Of a stretch of 15,807 nucleotides of DNA, positions 7,421 through 14,411 are shown in pieces. This DNA is from Pseudomonadota bacterium (GTDB lineage Bacteria > Desulfobacterota > Syntrophia > Syntrophales > JADFWA01). The stretch lies in NCBI GenBank assembly GCA_015222855.1, contig JADFWA010000209.1, positions 1 to 15,807 of the forward strand, given 5' to 3'. The notes below the pieces were generated by a model. The model was given only the letters and a program-made list of their open reading frames with translations, was not told the origin of the DNA and made no database searches. Numbering within the stretch: the stretch's first letter is position 1; each line of letters begins with the position of its first letter. A program made the translations under genes and the position numbers.

Positions 7421-7436
7421 TGCAATGGCTGTGCCA
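7421..7436 (-). promoter_or_regulatory. Sigma-54 (RpoN) -24/-12 promoter driving atpE and the Cache gene
   Basis: The minus strand reads TGGCAC (7436-7431), AGCCA (7430-7426), TTGCA (7425-7421), an exact match to the sigma-54 core TGGCAC-N5-TTGCW with correct spacing. Transcription would begin near 7410, giving a leader of about 95 bases to the atpE start. With eleven fixed positions and about 31,600 possible sites on both strands, fewer than 0.01 exact matches are expected by chance. Its place directly before a gene, next to a gene for a sigma-54 activator, strengthens the call. Confidence 0.82.
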
Positions 7437-7548
7437 CTTTATGATGGATAGTGGATTTCTGCCTTTAACATGGCATAAACATTTGTGAATTTTGAATTTT
7501 GGATTCCTGTGCACGATGTTTTCTTGTGAAGATAACGTTTAACGTCTT

Positions 7549-7574
7549 GTTAAATCGCGTTCTCCGGATTTAAC
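7549..7574. promoter_or_regulatory. Dyad suitable as an enhancer site for an NtrC-class activator
   Basis: GTTAAATC (7549-7556) and GATTTAAC (7567-7574) form a perfect 8-bp dyad around a 10-base centre, with a nearby partial repeat (AACGTTTAACG, about 7534-7544). Its near edge is 113 bases upstream of the -24 element on the minus strand, within the usual range for sigma-54 enhancers. That the regulator at 10716-12098 binds here is inference. Confidence 0.45.
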
Positions 7575-7641
7575 GGATTGTGAAATTGCAGGCCATATTT
7601 TTATTGAAATATTTAAACAGGAACGATAGTATCGATATATT

Positions 7642-7717
7642 GGCAAAGGGCAAAGGGCAAAAGGCAAAGGGTGAAAGGCAAAAGGGTGAAAGGGTGAAAG
7701 GTGAAAGGTGAAAGGTA
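7642..7717. repeat. AAAGGGCAAAGGGTGAAAGG purine-rich degenerate tandem repeat
   Basis: About eleven imperfect 6-9 base units of the form AAAGG(G)C or AAAGG(G)TG run in tandem, almost all purine on the plus strand. The same words build one arm of the hairpin at 12109-12181. The tract carries no ORF and lies in the divergent spacer between atpE and the small membrane protein gene. Confidence 0.7.
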
Positions 7718-7766
7718 ATAAGTCCCTTAATTGTAAAGTTCGTGCAAAAATGGCAAAAGAATTTAG

Positions 7767-7870
7767 TTATTCGTAATTCGAATATCGGAAACCGGAAACC
7801 GATTTACGAATAACGATTTACGTTTTACGAATTTCGAGTTTCGATATTCGATTTCCGGTTTATCCGGGTT
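7767..7870. repeat. Mosaic of TTCGTAATTCG and AAACCGGAAA palindromic words
   Basis: The region is built from reused words (CGAATATCG and CGATATTCG, CGATTTACG twice, AAACCGGAAA at 7789-7798 with its exact complement TTTCCGGTTT at 7852-7861). It can fold as a long imperfect hairpin ending just before the ribosome-binding site of the small membrane protein gene. The rest of 7316-7640 shows only the sigma-54 promoter and the dyad listed separately. Confidence 0.6.
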
Positions 7871-7886
7871 AGGAGGGGGTAAAATA

Positions 7887-8060
7887 GTGCAGGAAGTATT
7901 GACCGCTGTAACCTATCTGGTTGTCTGGCTTGTCTGTGGGAAGGTTATCGGTATTGAGAGTGGATTGACCAAGCTTCTTATTTCGTTGGGTGCTGCTGTG
8001 GGTGTTTATGTATTGATGGCCGTTAAGGGACGTAGAGAAAAAAATCAAGAAGAGGAGTGA
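7887..8060 (+). CDS. 57-aa two-helix membrane protein, translationally linked to the kinase gene
   Basis: A GTG at 7887 is preceded by a strong AGGAGGGGG (7871-7879), and the frame runs to TGA at 8058-8060. The 57-residue product starts MQEVLTAVTYLVVWLVC, has two hydrophobic spans (about 5-23 and 27-47) joined by a short IESG turn, and ends in a charged tail GRREKNQEEE. The kinase gene starts 6 bases after the stop, and the GAGGAG that serves the kinase (8052-8057) lies within the last codons of this ORF, so the two are probably translated together. I recognise no family. The small size, two spans and position beside a sensor kinase suggest a modulator or partner of that kinase, which is inference. 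Gene callers with a 60-codon cut-off would miss it. Confidence 0.72.
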   Translation: MQEVLTAVTYLVVWLVCGKVIGIESGLTKLLISLGAAVGVYVLMAVKGRREKNQEEE

Positions 8061-8066
8061 TTAACT

Positions 8067-10703
8067 ATGCGGGAAACCCGGTCCAACGATAAAAAAAAGC
8101 ATTTCAGGATTGATTTCAGGTTTTCCATCTGGTTGGCCACCTCCATTGTTGTTTTGATGATTCTTATGTTTGCTCTGACCATCAATAGTGCAAGGGAAAG
8201 GGATATGGTGGAGCAGTTCAGTAAACAGCAGCTGGCTATTGCCAGAGGAACGGCCGCCGGGATAGAAGAACTCGTTGTTGGTATTGAGAAGAGCATGGTA
8301 ACTCTGTCCAGGCTTCCATGTGTTAAGGGAACCATGCCCGAAGCCACCATCCAGAGCATGAAGGTAATTTATGATGACCTGGAAGGAAGGGTTGAGTTTA
8401 TAGCCGTGGAAAACAAATATGGGGTAATTATAGCCGCTTATCCTCCTTCTCTCCTTAAGGGGATAATGGGCAAGAGTTTCGGGTTTCGCCGCTATTTTCA
8501 GGAGGCAAAGAGAACGGGAAAACCATGTGTAAGCGATCTGGTACTGGTGGGTGGTGAAAAGTATGAAGATGTGGAAAACAGGTTTAAGTCGATAATTGTC
8601 GCCGTTCCCAAATATGATCCAGGCAATGAGTTTTCCGGTGTGGTTCTGGCCGCGCTCTCTTTTTCCACTATCATCGACCGGTACATCAAGCCAATTAAGT
8701 GTGATATGCCGTGCTGTCTCTGGATGGTGGATGATAGCGGCACAATACTTGTCCACCCCGATGCGGAATTTGTGGGCGAGAATGTAGGGATACTCGAAGG
8801 CGCAAAATCTGAGGAAAGAATATCCCTGAAAGATGCGCTGCTGAGAGGGGAAGAGGGATATGGCGAATATATGCTGCTTAAAAAGGATGGCAGGGTTGAA
8901 AAAAGTATTGTGGCCTATGCCCCGATTCACCTGGGTTCGCGGAAGTGGACGATCGTTGCCGGTATTCCTCACGATGCTGCTATTCTGCTTTTGCGCAAGA
9001 CTTTTTTCAATATCATGTTTGTGGCTGCGCTGCTGATTGCAGCGGTTGTTATCGGGAGTATAGCTGTGGTCTATTCCGGGAGGAGACGATTGCGCCTCGA
9101 GGAAGAATTGAGGCACCTCAGGGAAAGGAGCAGTTGGCAGGAAAAGCTTGCCAGGGAAAAGAGGACTATTGAGGGGATCATAGAGGGGTCCCCCATACCG
9201 GCATTTGTTATAGACAGGGAGCACAAGATCATCCTCTGGAACAAGGCCTGTGCGGAGCTGACCGGTTTTGACAGCAAAGACATGATAGGCACGGACAGGC
9301 AGTATGTTCCATTTTATCCTGAAAAAAGGCCGCTAATAGCCGATGTGATTGTTGACAGCGATGTTGAGGGGCTGAAGAAGTATTATGGCAAGAAGAAGAT
9401 ACTGAAATCTACGGTGGTAGAGGACGCCTATGAAGCGAGGGATTTCTTTGAGGACATGGGCGGCATAAAGAGACACCTTTATTTTATGGCGGCCCCGATA
9501 TACGATGAGAATGGGGAGGTCATCGCGGCCATCGAGACACTTCAGGATGTTTCCAGGGAGAGGGAAATGGAGCTTAGCTTGAAAGAGTATGCCGAGTCGC
9601 TCAAGAACGAACTGTATGAGAATGTCAAGCTGCGGGAGAATGTGGAGGGACTTTACAGTTATCTCCAGTCCATATTGGACAGTTCCCCCGATCGGGTATT
9701 TGCCCTCAGCAGTGAAGGTATTATCAATTATGTCAGCCGGGGTATGGGTGAAGGGGCCGAATTTACCACCCACCAGATCAAGGGTAAGCATTTTACGGAA
9801 TTTGTTGCTCCGGAACACAGGGATTTTATGCTTGAAAAATGGGAGGAGATGAAGAAGGGGATATTTAGGCCTTATGAGATTGAGGTGAGAAAAGAGGATG
9901 GTTCGGTGAGAAATTTATTGTTAACCTCCGGGACGATCAGAGGAACTGACCGGTATGTTATTGTTCAGCGGGACGTCACGGAATTTAAGGATCTTGAGAA
10001 GAAGTTCTATGAGAGCCAGAAACTTGCCGCTGTGGGGCAGCTATCAGCCGGTATTGCGCATGAGATCAGAAATCCGCTTTCCTCTATAAAGATGAGTCTG
10101 CAGATTCTGGCAAAACGGTTGAAACCTTCGGGAAATGATTTGAAGAGATTCAATATTGCCGAGAAAGAGGTGGAACACCTGGAGAAACTGGTAAGGGATA
10201 TCCTTATTTTTGCCAGACCTGAGGAACCAAAGATGGAGCTTGCCGATATTAACAAGTCTCTTGAGGACTCTCTGGCAATGGCTGAAAAGGAGATAGCAGA
10301 CAAGAAGATACATGTACATAGTGTATATGACAAAAAGGTACCACTTATAAAGTTTGATCCGGCCATGCTGGAGCAGGCATTTTTAAATATCTACCTCAAT
10401 GCTGTTGATGCGATGGAGTCAAATGGAAAACTTCTGATATCGACGAAATTAATTGAAAATAAGTACGATTACGTTGTTATTGAAATTGAGGATAACGGTT
10501 GTGGTATTGATGATGATGACCTTCACCATATATTCAATCCGTTTTTTACGATGAAGAAAGATGGTACGGGCCTTGGGCTGACCCAGGTTGAGAAGATTGT
10601 TGACCTGCATCGGGGGACGATTGAGATCATAAGCAGGAAGGGGAAAGGAACCAGGATCTGTATGACATTTCCGGTTTCCACCACCGGAACAGAGAAGGGG
10701 TAA
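8067..10703 (+). CDS. Membrane sensor histidine kinase: dCache, two PAS, HisKA, HATPase
   Basis: The 878-aa sensor of a two-component system autophosphorylates on His and passes the phosphate to the regulator encoded 12 bases downstream. Order of parts: first membrane span about 18-39; periplasmic dCache domain about 45-305 (FIAVENKYGVIIAAYPPS, FGFRRYFQEAKRTGKPCVSD, SGVVLAALSFSTIIDRYI, then WMVDDSGTILVHPDAEFVG and YAPIHLGSRKWTIVAGIP); second span about 313-336; coiled coil 340-370; PAS 1 at 370-495 (SPIPAFVIDREHKIILWNKA); coiled coil; PAS 2 at 530-640; HisKA with His665 in LSAGIAHEIRNPLSS; HATPase with N box NIYLNAVDAM (774-783), EDNGCGID (808-815) and FNPFFTMKKDGTGLGLTQ (823-840). There is no receiver domain. 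Its ribosome-binding site lies in the end of the small upstream gene. The Cache domain resembles in type the stand-alone Cache protein encoded divergently. Confidence 0.93.
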   Translation: MRETRSNDKKKHFRIDFRFSIWLATSIVVLMILMFALTINSARERDMVEQFSKQQLAIARGTAAGIEELVVGIEKSMVTLSRLPCVKGTMPEATIQSMKVIYDDLEGRVEFIAVENKYGVIIAAYPPSLLKGIMGKSFGFRRYFQEAKRTGKPCVSDLVLVGGEKYEDVENRFKSIIVAVPKYDPGNEFSGVVLAALSFSTIIDRYIKPIKCDMPCCLWMVDDSGTILVHPDAEFVGENVGILEGAKSEERISLKDALLRGEEGYGEYMLLKKDGRVEKSIVAYAPIHLGSRKWTIVAGIPHDAAILLLRKTFFNIMFVAALLIAAVVIGSIAVVYSGRRRLRLEEELRHLRERSSWQEKLAREKRTIEGIIEGSPIPAFVIDREHKIILWNKACAELTGFDSKDMIGTDRQYVPFYPEKRPLIADVIVDSDVEGLKKYYGKKKILKSTVVEDAYEARDFFEDMGGIKRHLYFMAAPIYDENGEVIAAIETLQDVSREREMELSLKEYAESLKNELYENVKLRENVEGLYSYLQSILDSSPDRVFALSSEGIINYVSRGMGEGAEFTTHQIKGKHFTEFVAPEHRDFMLEKWEEMKKGIFRPYEIEVRKEDGSVRNLLLTSGTIRGTDRYVIVQRDVTEFKDLEKKFYESQKLAAVGQLSAGIAHEIRNPLSSIKMSLQILAKRLKPSGNDLKRFNIAEKEVEHLEKLVRDILIFARPEEPKMELADINKSLEDSLAMAEKEIADKKIHVHSVYDKKVPLIKFDPAMLEQAFLNIYLNAVDAMESNGKLLISTKLIENKYDYVVIEIEDNGCGIDDDDLHHIFNPFFTMKKDGTGLGLTQVEKIVDLHRGTIEIISRKGKGTRICMTFPVSTTGTEKG

Positions 10704-10715
10704 AGGAGTGAAGGC

Positions 10716-12098
10716 ATGCCGAAGATTCTTGTAATTGATGATGATACTTCCATATGCGAGACCCTTGAGCTGTATCTGACCGAAGAGGGGCATGAAGTTC
10801 ATACTGCCCTGACCGGCACCGACGGGTTGAATAAAGCGGTGGAGGTCTTGCCGGATGTCGTAATTCTGGATATAAGGCTTCCCGATATTGACGGTTTTAC
10901 CGTATTGGAAGATCTGAAAGAGGATGGTGAAGAAACCAGGGTGATTATGATTACCGCTCATCATGATATGGATACGACCATCAAGGCCATGAAAGAGGGG
11001 GCCTTTGATTATATCCACAAACCTATTAATATAGATGAGTTGGATATAGCCATTCAGAAGGCGCTCGAAAGCCTTGAAATGGAAAAGAAGATAAATGGTC
11101 TTCTCATGGAGCCTTCGAGGGACTTCAAGGTGGGTGATATTATCGGTAGAGGCAAGGGGATGAGGGAGGTATTTAAGACCATAGGAGTTGTTTCCCAGAG
11201 CAGGACAACGGTGCTTATTCAGGGGGAGAGCGGAACCGGAAAGGAGCTGATTGCCAAGGTTATACATAACAATACATCGAGTGACGAACCCTATATAGCG
11301 GTAAACTGTTCCGCCATTGTGGATACCCTCCTTGAATCGGAGCTCTTCGGTCATGAGAAGGGTTCCTTCACGGGTGCGATAAGCAGGAAATTGGGCAAAT
11401 TTGAGCTTGCCCGTTACGGCACGGTTTTCCTGGATGAGATTAGTGAGATGTCGGTAAATCTGCAAGCCAAACTCCTGAGAGTACTTCAGGAGATGGAATT
11501 TGAGAGGGTTGGCGGTAAGGACAGGGTAAATGTGAATGCGAGGATAATCGCCGCCACCAACAAAAATCTCAAGGAGCTTGTGAGGGAAGGGAAATTCAGG
11601 GATGATCTTTATTATCGCCTGAACATTGTAGCAATAAACATCCCCCCCTTGAGGGAAAGAAGGGAGGATATCCCTTCCCTTGTCGACTATCTCATCAAAA
11701 AGATCAATTATGACCTCCATAAGAAGATTGCCGGCGTGTCCGATGAGATGATGGACATCTTTCTCAAATACGACTGGCCCGGAAATATCAGGGAGCTGGA
11801 AAATCTCCTGGTGAGGGCTGCCGTTGTTACCAAAGGGCAGGTCCTCGGGAGGGGGGATTTCCCGGATCTGCTGGAAAGCTTTGTCAGCGGTGAGGTTCGG
11901 GATAAAGTGCCCGGCGTGGTGGGGGGTGGAGAAGATGAGGATTTTGAATTCCGTACCATTGATGAGATAGAGGAGAGACACATAAGAAATGTAATCGGGA
12001 AGACCGGCAAAAACAAGGGTGAAATCTGTGAAATACTCGGCATCTCCCGTCCCACCCTTGAGAGAAAGCTGGAAAAGTACGGGATTACGTTTGAATAG
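10716..12098 (+). CDS. NtrC-class sigma-54-dependent response regulator
   Basis: The 460-aa transcription activator has three domains. Receiver, 1-120: acidic VIDDDT at 6-11, phosphoacceptor Asp52 in ILDIRLPDIDG, Thr80, Lys102 in HKP. AAA+ ATPase, about 138-375: Walker A GESGTGKE (170-177), sigma-54 contact loop GSFTGA (216-221), Walker B GTVFLDEIS (235-243), RDDLYYRLN (295-303), WPGNIREL (354-361). Fis-type helix-turn-helix, about 418-457: IGKTGKNKGEICEILGISRPTLERKL. The loop carries Ser in place of the second residue of GAFTGA, a known variant that keeps the essential Phe, Thr and Gly. AAGGAG at 10703-10708 lies 7 bases before the ATG and overlaps the kinase stop, so this is its cognate kinase. 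An exact sigma-54 promoter lies in the divergent spacer at 7421-7436 and is the nearest candidate target. Confidence 0.95.
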   Translation: MPKILVIDDDTSICETLELYLTEEGHEVHTALTGTDGLNKAVEVLPDVVILDIRLPDIDGFTVLEDLKEDGEETRVIMITAHHDMDTTIKAMKEGAFDYIHKPINIDELDIAIQKALESLEMEKKINGLLMEPSRDFKVGDIIGRGKGMREVFKTIGVVSQSRTTVLIQGESGTGKELIAKVIHNNTSSDEPYIAVNCSAIVDTLLESELFGHEKGSFTGAISRKLGKFELARYGTVFLDEISEMSVNLQAKLLRVLQEMEFERVGGKDRVNVNARIIAATNKNLKELVREGKFRDDLYYRLNIVAINIPPLRERREDIPSLVDYLIKKINYDLHKKIAGVSDEMMDIFLKYDWPGNIRELENLLVRAAVVTKGQVLGRGDFPDLLESFVSGEVRDKVPGVVGGGEDEDFEFRTIDEIEERHIRNVIGKTGKNKGEICEILGISRPTLERKLEKYGITFE

Positions 12099-12108
12099 TA
12101 AAGGCCAA

Positions 12109-12181
12109 AGGTCAAAGGTTAAGGGTGAAAGGCTAAGGGCTAAGGGGAAACCTTTAACCTTTTACCCTTAACCTTTGACCT
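12109..12181. repeat. 31-bp imperfect hairpin of AAAGGTTAAGGGT words
   Basis: 12109-12139 (starting AGGTCAAAGGTTAAGGGT) is complementary to 12151-12181 (ending ACCCTTAACCTTTGACCT) with about four mismatches and an 11-base loop. It fills the gap between the response regulator gene and engB and uses the same words as 7642-7717. The long stem could stop transcription, but only GATTT follows, so a terminator role is unproven. Confidence 0.75.
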
Positions 12182-12202
12182 GATTTATGGAGTAAATCAA
12201 AA

Positions 12203-12781
12203 GTGAAGATAACATCGGTAGAGTTCATAAAAAGCGCCAGGGAGCCATCTCAGTATCCGAAGGATTCACTTCCTGAGGTGGCCTTCGCCGGCAGATCCAA
12301 TGTGGGTAAATCTTCCCTTATTAACACCCTCGTTAATCGAAAGAGACTTGCCAGGACGAGTACCACTCCGGGAAGAACGCAGCTTATAAATTTTTTTACG
12401 GTGAATGACCGCGTTAGTTTTGTCGATCTTCCCGGTTATGGATATGCCAGAGTGCCCCGTTCCGTAAAAAAGGAATGGGGGCCTATGGTGGAAAGGTATC
12501 TTAAGGAACGGAAGAATCTGCGCCTTGTCATCCTGATCCTTGATGTGAGGAGGGATCCATCTGAGGGTGATCTCGCTCTTGTTGAATGGCTCCGTTTTTA
12601 CGGTATTGATTCGATCTTTGTCCTGACAAAGATCGACAAAATTTCAAAGAGTCAGGTAAATCTTCGTCATCACAAGATCGGAGAGCATCTGGGAGTGTCA
12701 GATGATAAATTGGTATGTTTTTCAGCCAAGACAGGTTATGGAAAAGGGGCGATCTGGAAGGTGATAGAGAGAATAACGTAA
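12203..12781 (+). CDS. engB: Ribosome-biogenesis GTPase YihA/YsxC/EngB
   Basis: Small cytoplasmic GTPase needed in most bacteria for late assembly of the 50S ribosomal subunit. The 192-aa length is standard. All G motifs are present in order: G1 GRSNVGKSS (30-38), G2 TTPGRTQ (54-60), G3 DLPGYG (75-80), G4 TKID (142-145), G5 SAKT (174-177). The N-terminus MKITSVEFIKSA is typical of the family and supports the GTG start at 12203; GGAG at 12189-12192 lies 10 bases upstream. It follows the response regulator gene across a hairpin and is probably functionally unrelated to it. Its TAA stop (12779-12781) is the first codon of the 99-bp repeat also found after ppsA. Confidence 0.96.
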   Translation: MKITSVEFIKSAREPSQYPKDSLPEVAFAGRSNVGKSSLINTLVNRKRLARTSTTPGRTQLINFFTVNDRVSFVDLPGYGYARVPRSVKKEWGPMVERYLKERKNLRLVILILDVRRDPSEGDLALVEWLRFYGIDSIFVLTKIDKISKSQVNLRHHKIGEHLGVSDDKLVCFSAKTGYGKGAIWKVIERIT

Positions 12782-12877
12782 CTACTCAGGTATGTAGGGG
12801 CGTATAGCAATACGCCCGTACCAAAGGCACAAAGAATAAAAAAGAAAAACAGTTTTATTAGTTCTATTGGTTTCATT
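12779..12877 (+). repeat. 99-bp stop-codon-anchored intergenic repeat, copy 2 (after engB)
   Basis: It begins TAACTACTCAGGTATG, where TAA is the engB stop codon, then GGGGCGTATAGCAATACGCC, whose GGCGTAT-AGCA-ATACGCC part forms a 7-bp hairpin, then CGTACCAAAGGCACAAAG, an A-rich stretch, and TTATTAGTTCTATTGGTTTC. It is the same element and orientation relative to its gene as 2771-2869. Beyond it, 12878-13027 shows no gene or clear motif. Confidence 0.85.
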
Positions 12878-13027
12878 GGTTAACTGCTAACTTTGCTATA
12901 AAAGCGTACCCCCTGATTGATTTTGTGGAGAAGGTTTAGCCGATAGCCGTTAACGTTTTCATCGTAAAATTTTTTGTTAGGGCATCCTAAGTTTGTTCTA
13001 TCTTGCTAATCTTACAGGATTTTTAGT

Positions 13028-13056
13028 TTGACATATGTATTAAGTTTTGATATAGG
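13028..13056 (+). promoter_or_regulatory. Sigma-70-type promoter for the hdr genes
   Basis: A perfect -35 TTGACA (13028-13033), a 17-base spacer and TATAGG (13051-13056, four of six matches to TATAAT). Transcription would start near 13063, giving a leader of about 209 bases that contains the whole 153-bp palindrome. No better promoter is visible between engB and the HdrD-like gene. Confidence 0.55.
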
Positions 13057-13082
13057 CCCCATCGGTGATACGGGAAATTTTA

Positions 13083-13235
13083 TAATTAGTGTCTGTCTAG
13101 AAATGAGGATTTTTGTTCAAGTTCAAGAAAGGCGAAAATTTTAACCGCAGGAATACATAGGGTATTTCGAGGATTAAAATTTGAGCCTGACGTAGAAATT
13201 GGGCAAAAAGACCATTTCTGGATGGGCACTAATTA
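13083..13235. mobile_element. 153-bp near-palindromic element, MITE-like
   Basis: The ends are exact inverted repeats, TAATTAGTG (13083-13091) and CACTAATTA (13227-13235). Complementarity continues inward through most of the element: AGAAATG at 13100-13106 against CATTTCT, a TTTTTG/CAAAAA match, and AAATTTTAA at about 13137-13145 against TTAAAATTT, up to a central ATACATAGGGTAT. There is no ORF inside and no clear target-site duplication outside. Terminal inverted repeats, no coding capacity and small size fit a miniature inverted-repeat transposable element or a large REP-type palindrome. It lies between the promoter at 13028 and the HdrD-like gene and would form a long hairpin in the leader RNA. 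Confidence 0.65.
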
Positions 13236-13271
13236 AGAAAGCCTTAGATATTGAATGAATGGGAGAGATAA

Positions 13272-14411
13272 ATGATGTCAGCACCAGTCACGCCCTACCT
13301 TGAAATATCGCAAGTTATTGAAGATGCCGGCGGTGAGGCGTTAAGGAAGTGTTATCAATGCGGGACGTGTACCGGAACCTGTCCATGGAGTTCTATAACG
13401 GAGTTTAATGTTCGAAAACTCATCAGGCAGGGGCAGTTTGGGTTTGACGGGATTGAGGAGTTTATGTGGCATTGCTCCACCTGCAATTTTTGTGTTTCAA
13501 GGTGTCCCCGGGGGGTTGAGATCATTGATGTTATCAGGGCTGTGAGAAGGGTATACTCGGAGGGTGGTCTGCTTCCCGAGAGCCTGCGTGTCTTTATAGG
13601 CAGTCTTTCCTCACGCGGGAATCCATGGTCAGGGGAACCGGATAAGAGAAATGACTGGTATGAGGGAGATTATCCGCATTTTTCCGAAGATACGGAATAT
13701 CTGTATTTTACCTGTTGTACGGTTTGTTATGATCCCAGGAACATCCAGGTTGCACGTGCCACGGCTGAGATATTGGACCGGGCGGGTATAAGCTGGGGAC
13801 TTTTGGGCACGGATGTAAACTGTTGCGGGGAGAGTGCAGGCAAGGTTGGTGACTCTGCCCTTTTTGAGCGCCTTAAAAATAACAATGAAGAAATTTTTAA
13901 ATCAAACAAGGTGAAGAAGATTATCGTTAATTCACCTCACTGCTATTATACCTTCAAACAAGAATATGACGGAAAATATGAAGTTATCCACATTACCGAA
14001 CTTCTTGCCGATCTCATCCGGGATGGAAAGATTGCACCCAAAAAGGATCTTGGCGGAACGAAGATAACCTATCATGATCCGTGCTATCTGGGGAGACACA
14101 GCGGTATTTATGACGCTCCACGGGACATATTAAGATCCATACCCGGTGTAGAACTTGTGGAGATGGAAAGGAGCAGGGAACAGGGTATGTGCTGTGGCGG
14201 CGGCGGCGGCGGCTTGTGGACCGAGAGGAGTAAAGGTGAGAGGCTGGGCGACCTGCGGTTGGAGGAAGCCCTGGGAACAGGCGCGACTATACTGGCTACC
14301 ACGTGTCCCTACTGTATTTCAATGCTGGAAGACAGCGTCAAGACAGCGAATGCCGATGAAAAGATAAAGGTGAAGGATATAACGGAATTAATCCTCGACA
14401 GTCTGGAGTGA
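13272..14411 (+). CDS. HdrD-like iron-sulfur protein (HdrC-HdrB fusion: two 4Fe-4S sites, two CCG domains)
   Basis: Electron-transfer subunit related to heterodisulfide reductase HdrD; in bacteria such proteins pair with HdrA flavoproteins in electron bifurcation or membrane redox complexes. The 379-aa protein has an HdrC-like N-terminal part with two 4Fe-4S motifs, Cys27-30-33-37 (CYQCGTCTGTCP) and Cys68-71-74-78 (CSTCNFCVSRCP), then two CCG domains. The second CCG domain is complete: Cys271, Cys307-Cys308 in CCGGGGGG, Cys345 and Cys348 in CPYC. The first has Cys149, Cys184-Cys185 and Cys224, but Ser221 stands where the first Cys of the closing CXXC belongs; extra Cys148 and Cys152 lie nearby. 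GGAG at 13262-13265 lies 6 bases before the ATG; a second ATG follows directly at 13275. The HdrA-like gene follows after 60 bases. The physiological disulfide or electron partner cannot be told from sequence. Confidence 0.9.
   Translation: MMSAPVTPYLEISQVIEDAGGEALRKCYQCGTCTGTCPWSSITEFNVRKLIRQGQFGFDGIEEFMWHCSTCNFCVSRCPRGVEIIDVIRAVRRVYSEGGLLPESLRVFIGSLSSRGNPWSGEPDKRNDWYEGDYPHFSEDTEYLYFTCCTVCYDPRNIQVARATAEILDRAGISWGLLGTDVNCCGESAGKVGDSALFERLKNNNEEIFKSNKVKKIIVNSPHCYYTFKQEYDGKYEVIHITELLADLIRDGKIAPKKDLGGTKITYHDPCYLGRHSGIYDAPRDILRSIPGVELVEMERSREQGMCCGGGGGGLWTERSKGERLGDLRLEEALGTGATILATTCPYCISMLEDSVKTANADEKIKVKDITELILDSLE

Noticed and set aside
7642..7717. CRISPR-like regular repeats
   Set aside because: Units are 6-9 bases, degenerate and contiguous, without spacers of constant length.
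8061..9224. 387-codon open frame on the minus strand opposite the histidine kinase
   Set aside because: It is a shadow of the Cache and PAS coding region, with no domain and no ribosome-binding site of note.
10449..11981. 510-codon open frame on the minus strand opposite the response regulator
   Set aside because: It is antisense to a fully recognised kinase end and NtrC-class regulator, with no recognisable domain; the frame is open through codon bias of the real gene.
12789..12819. Terminator after engB formed by the GGCGTAT-AGCA-ATACGCC hairpin
   Set aside because: No T run follows on either strand, and the hairpin is part of the repeated 99-bp element.
12870..12910. TATAAA with an upstream TTGGTT as a promoter for the hdr genes
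   Set aside because: The spacing is about 15 bases and the -35 is poor; the TTGACA promoter at 13028 is better and closer to the gene.
14194..14211. GGC trinucleotide run as a possible unstable microsatellite
   Set aside because: It encodes the glycine run of the normal CCG domain motif (CCGGGGGG), so it is explained by protein conservation.
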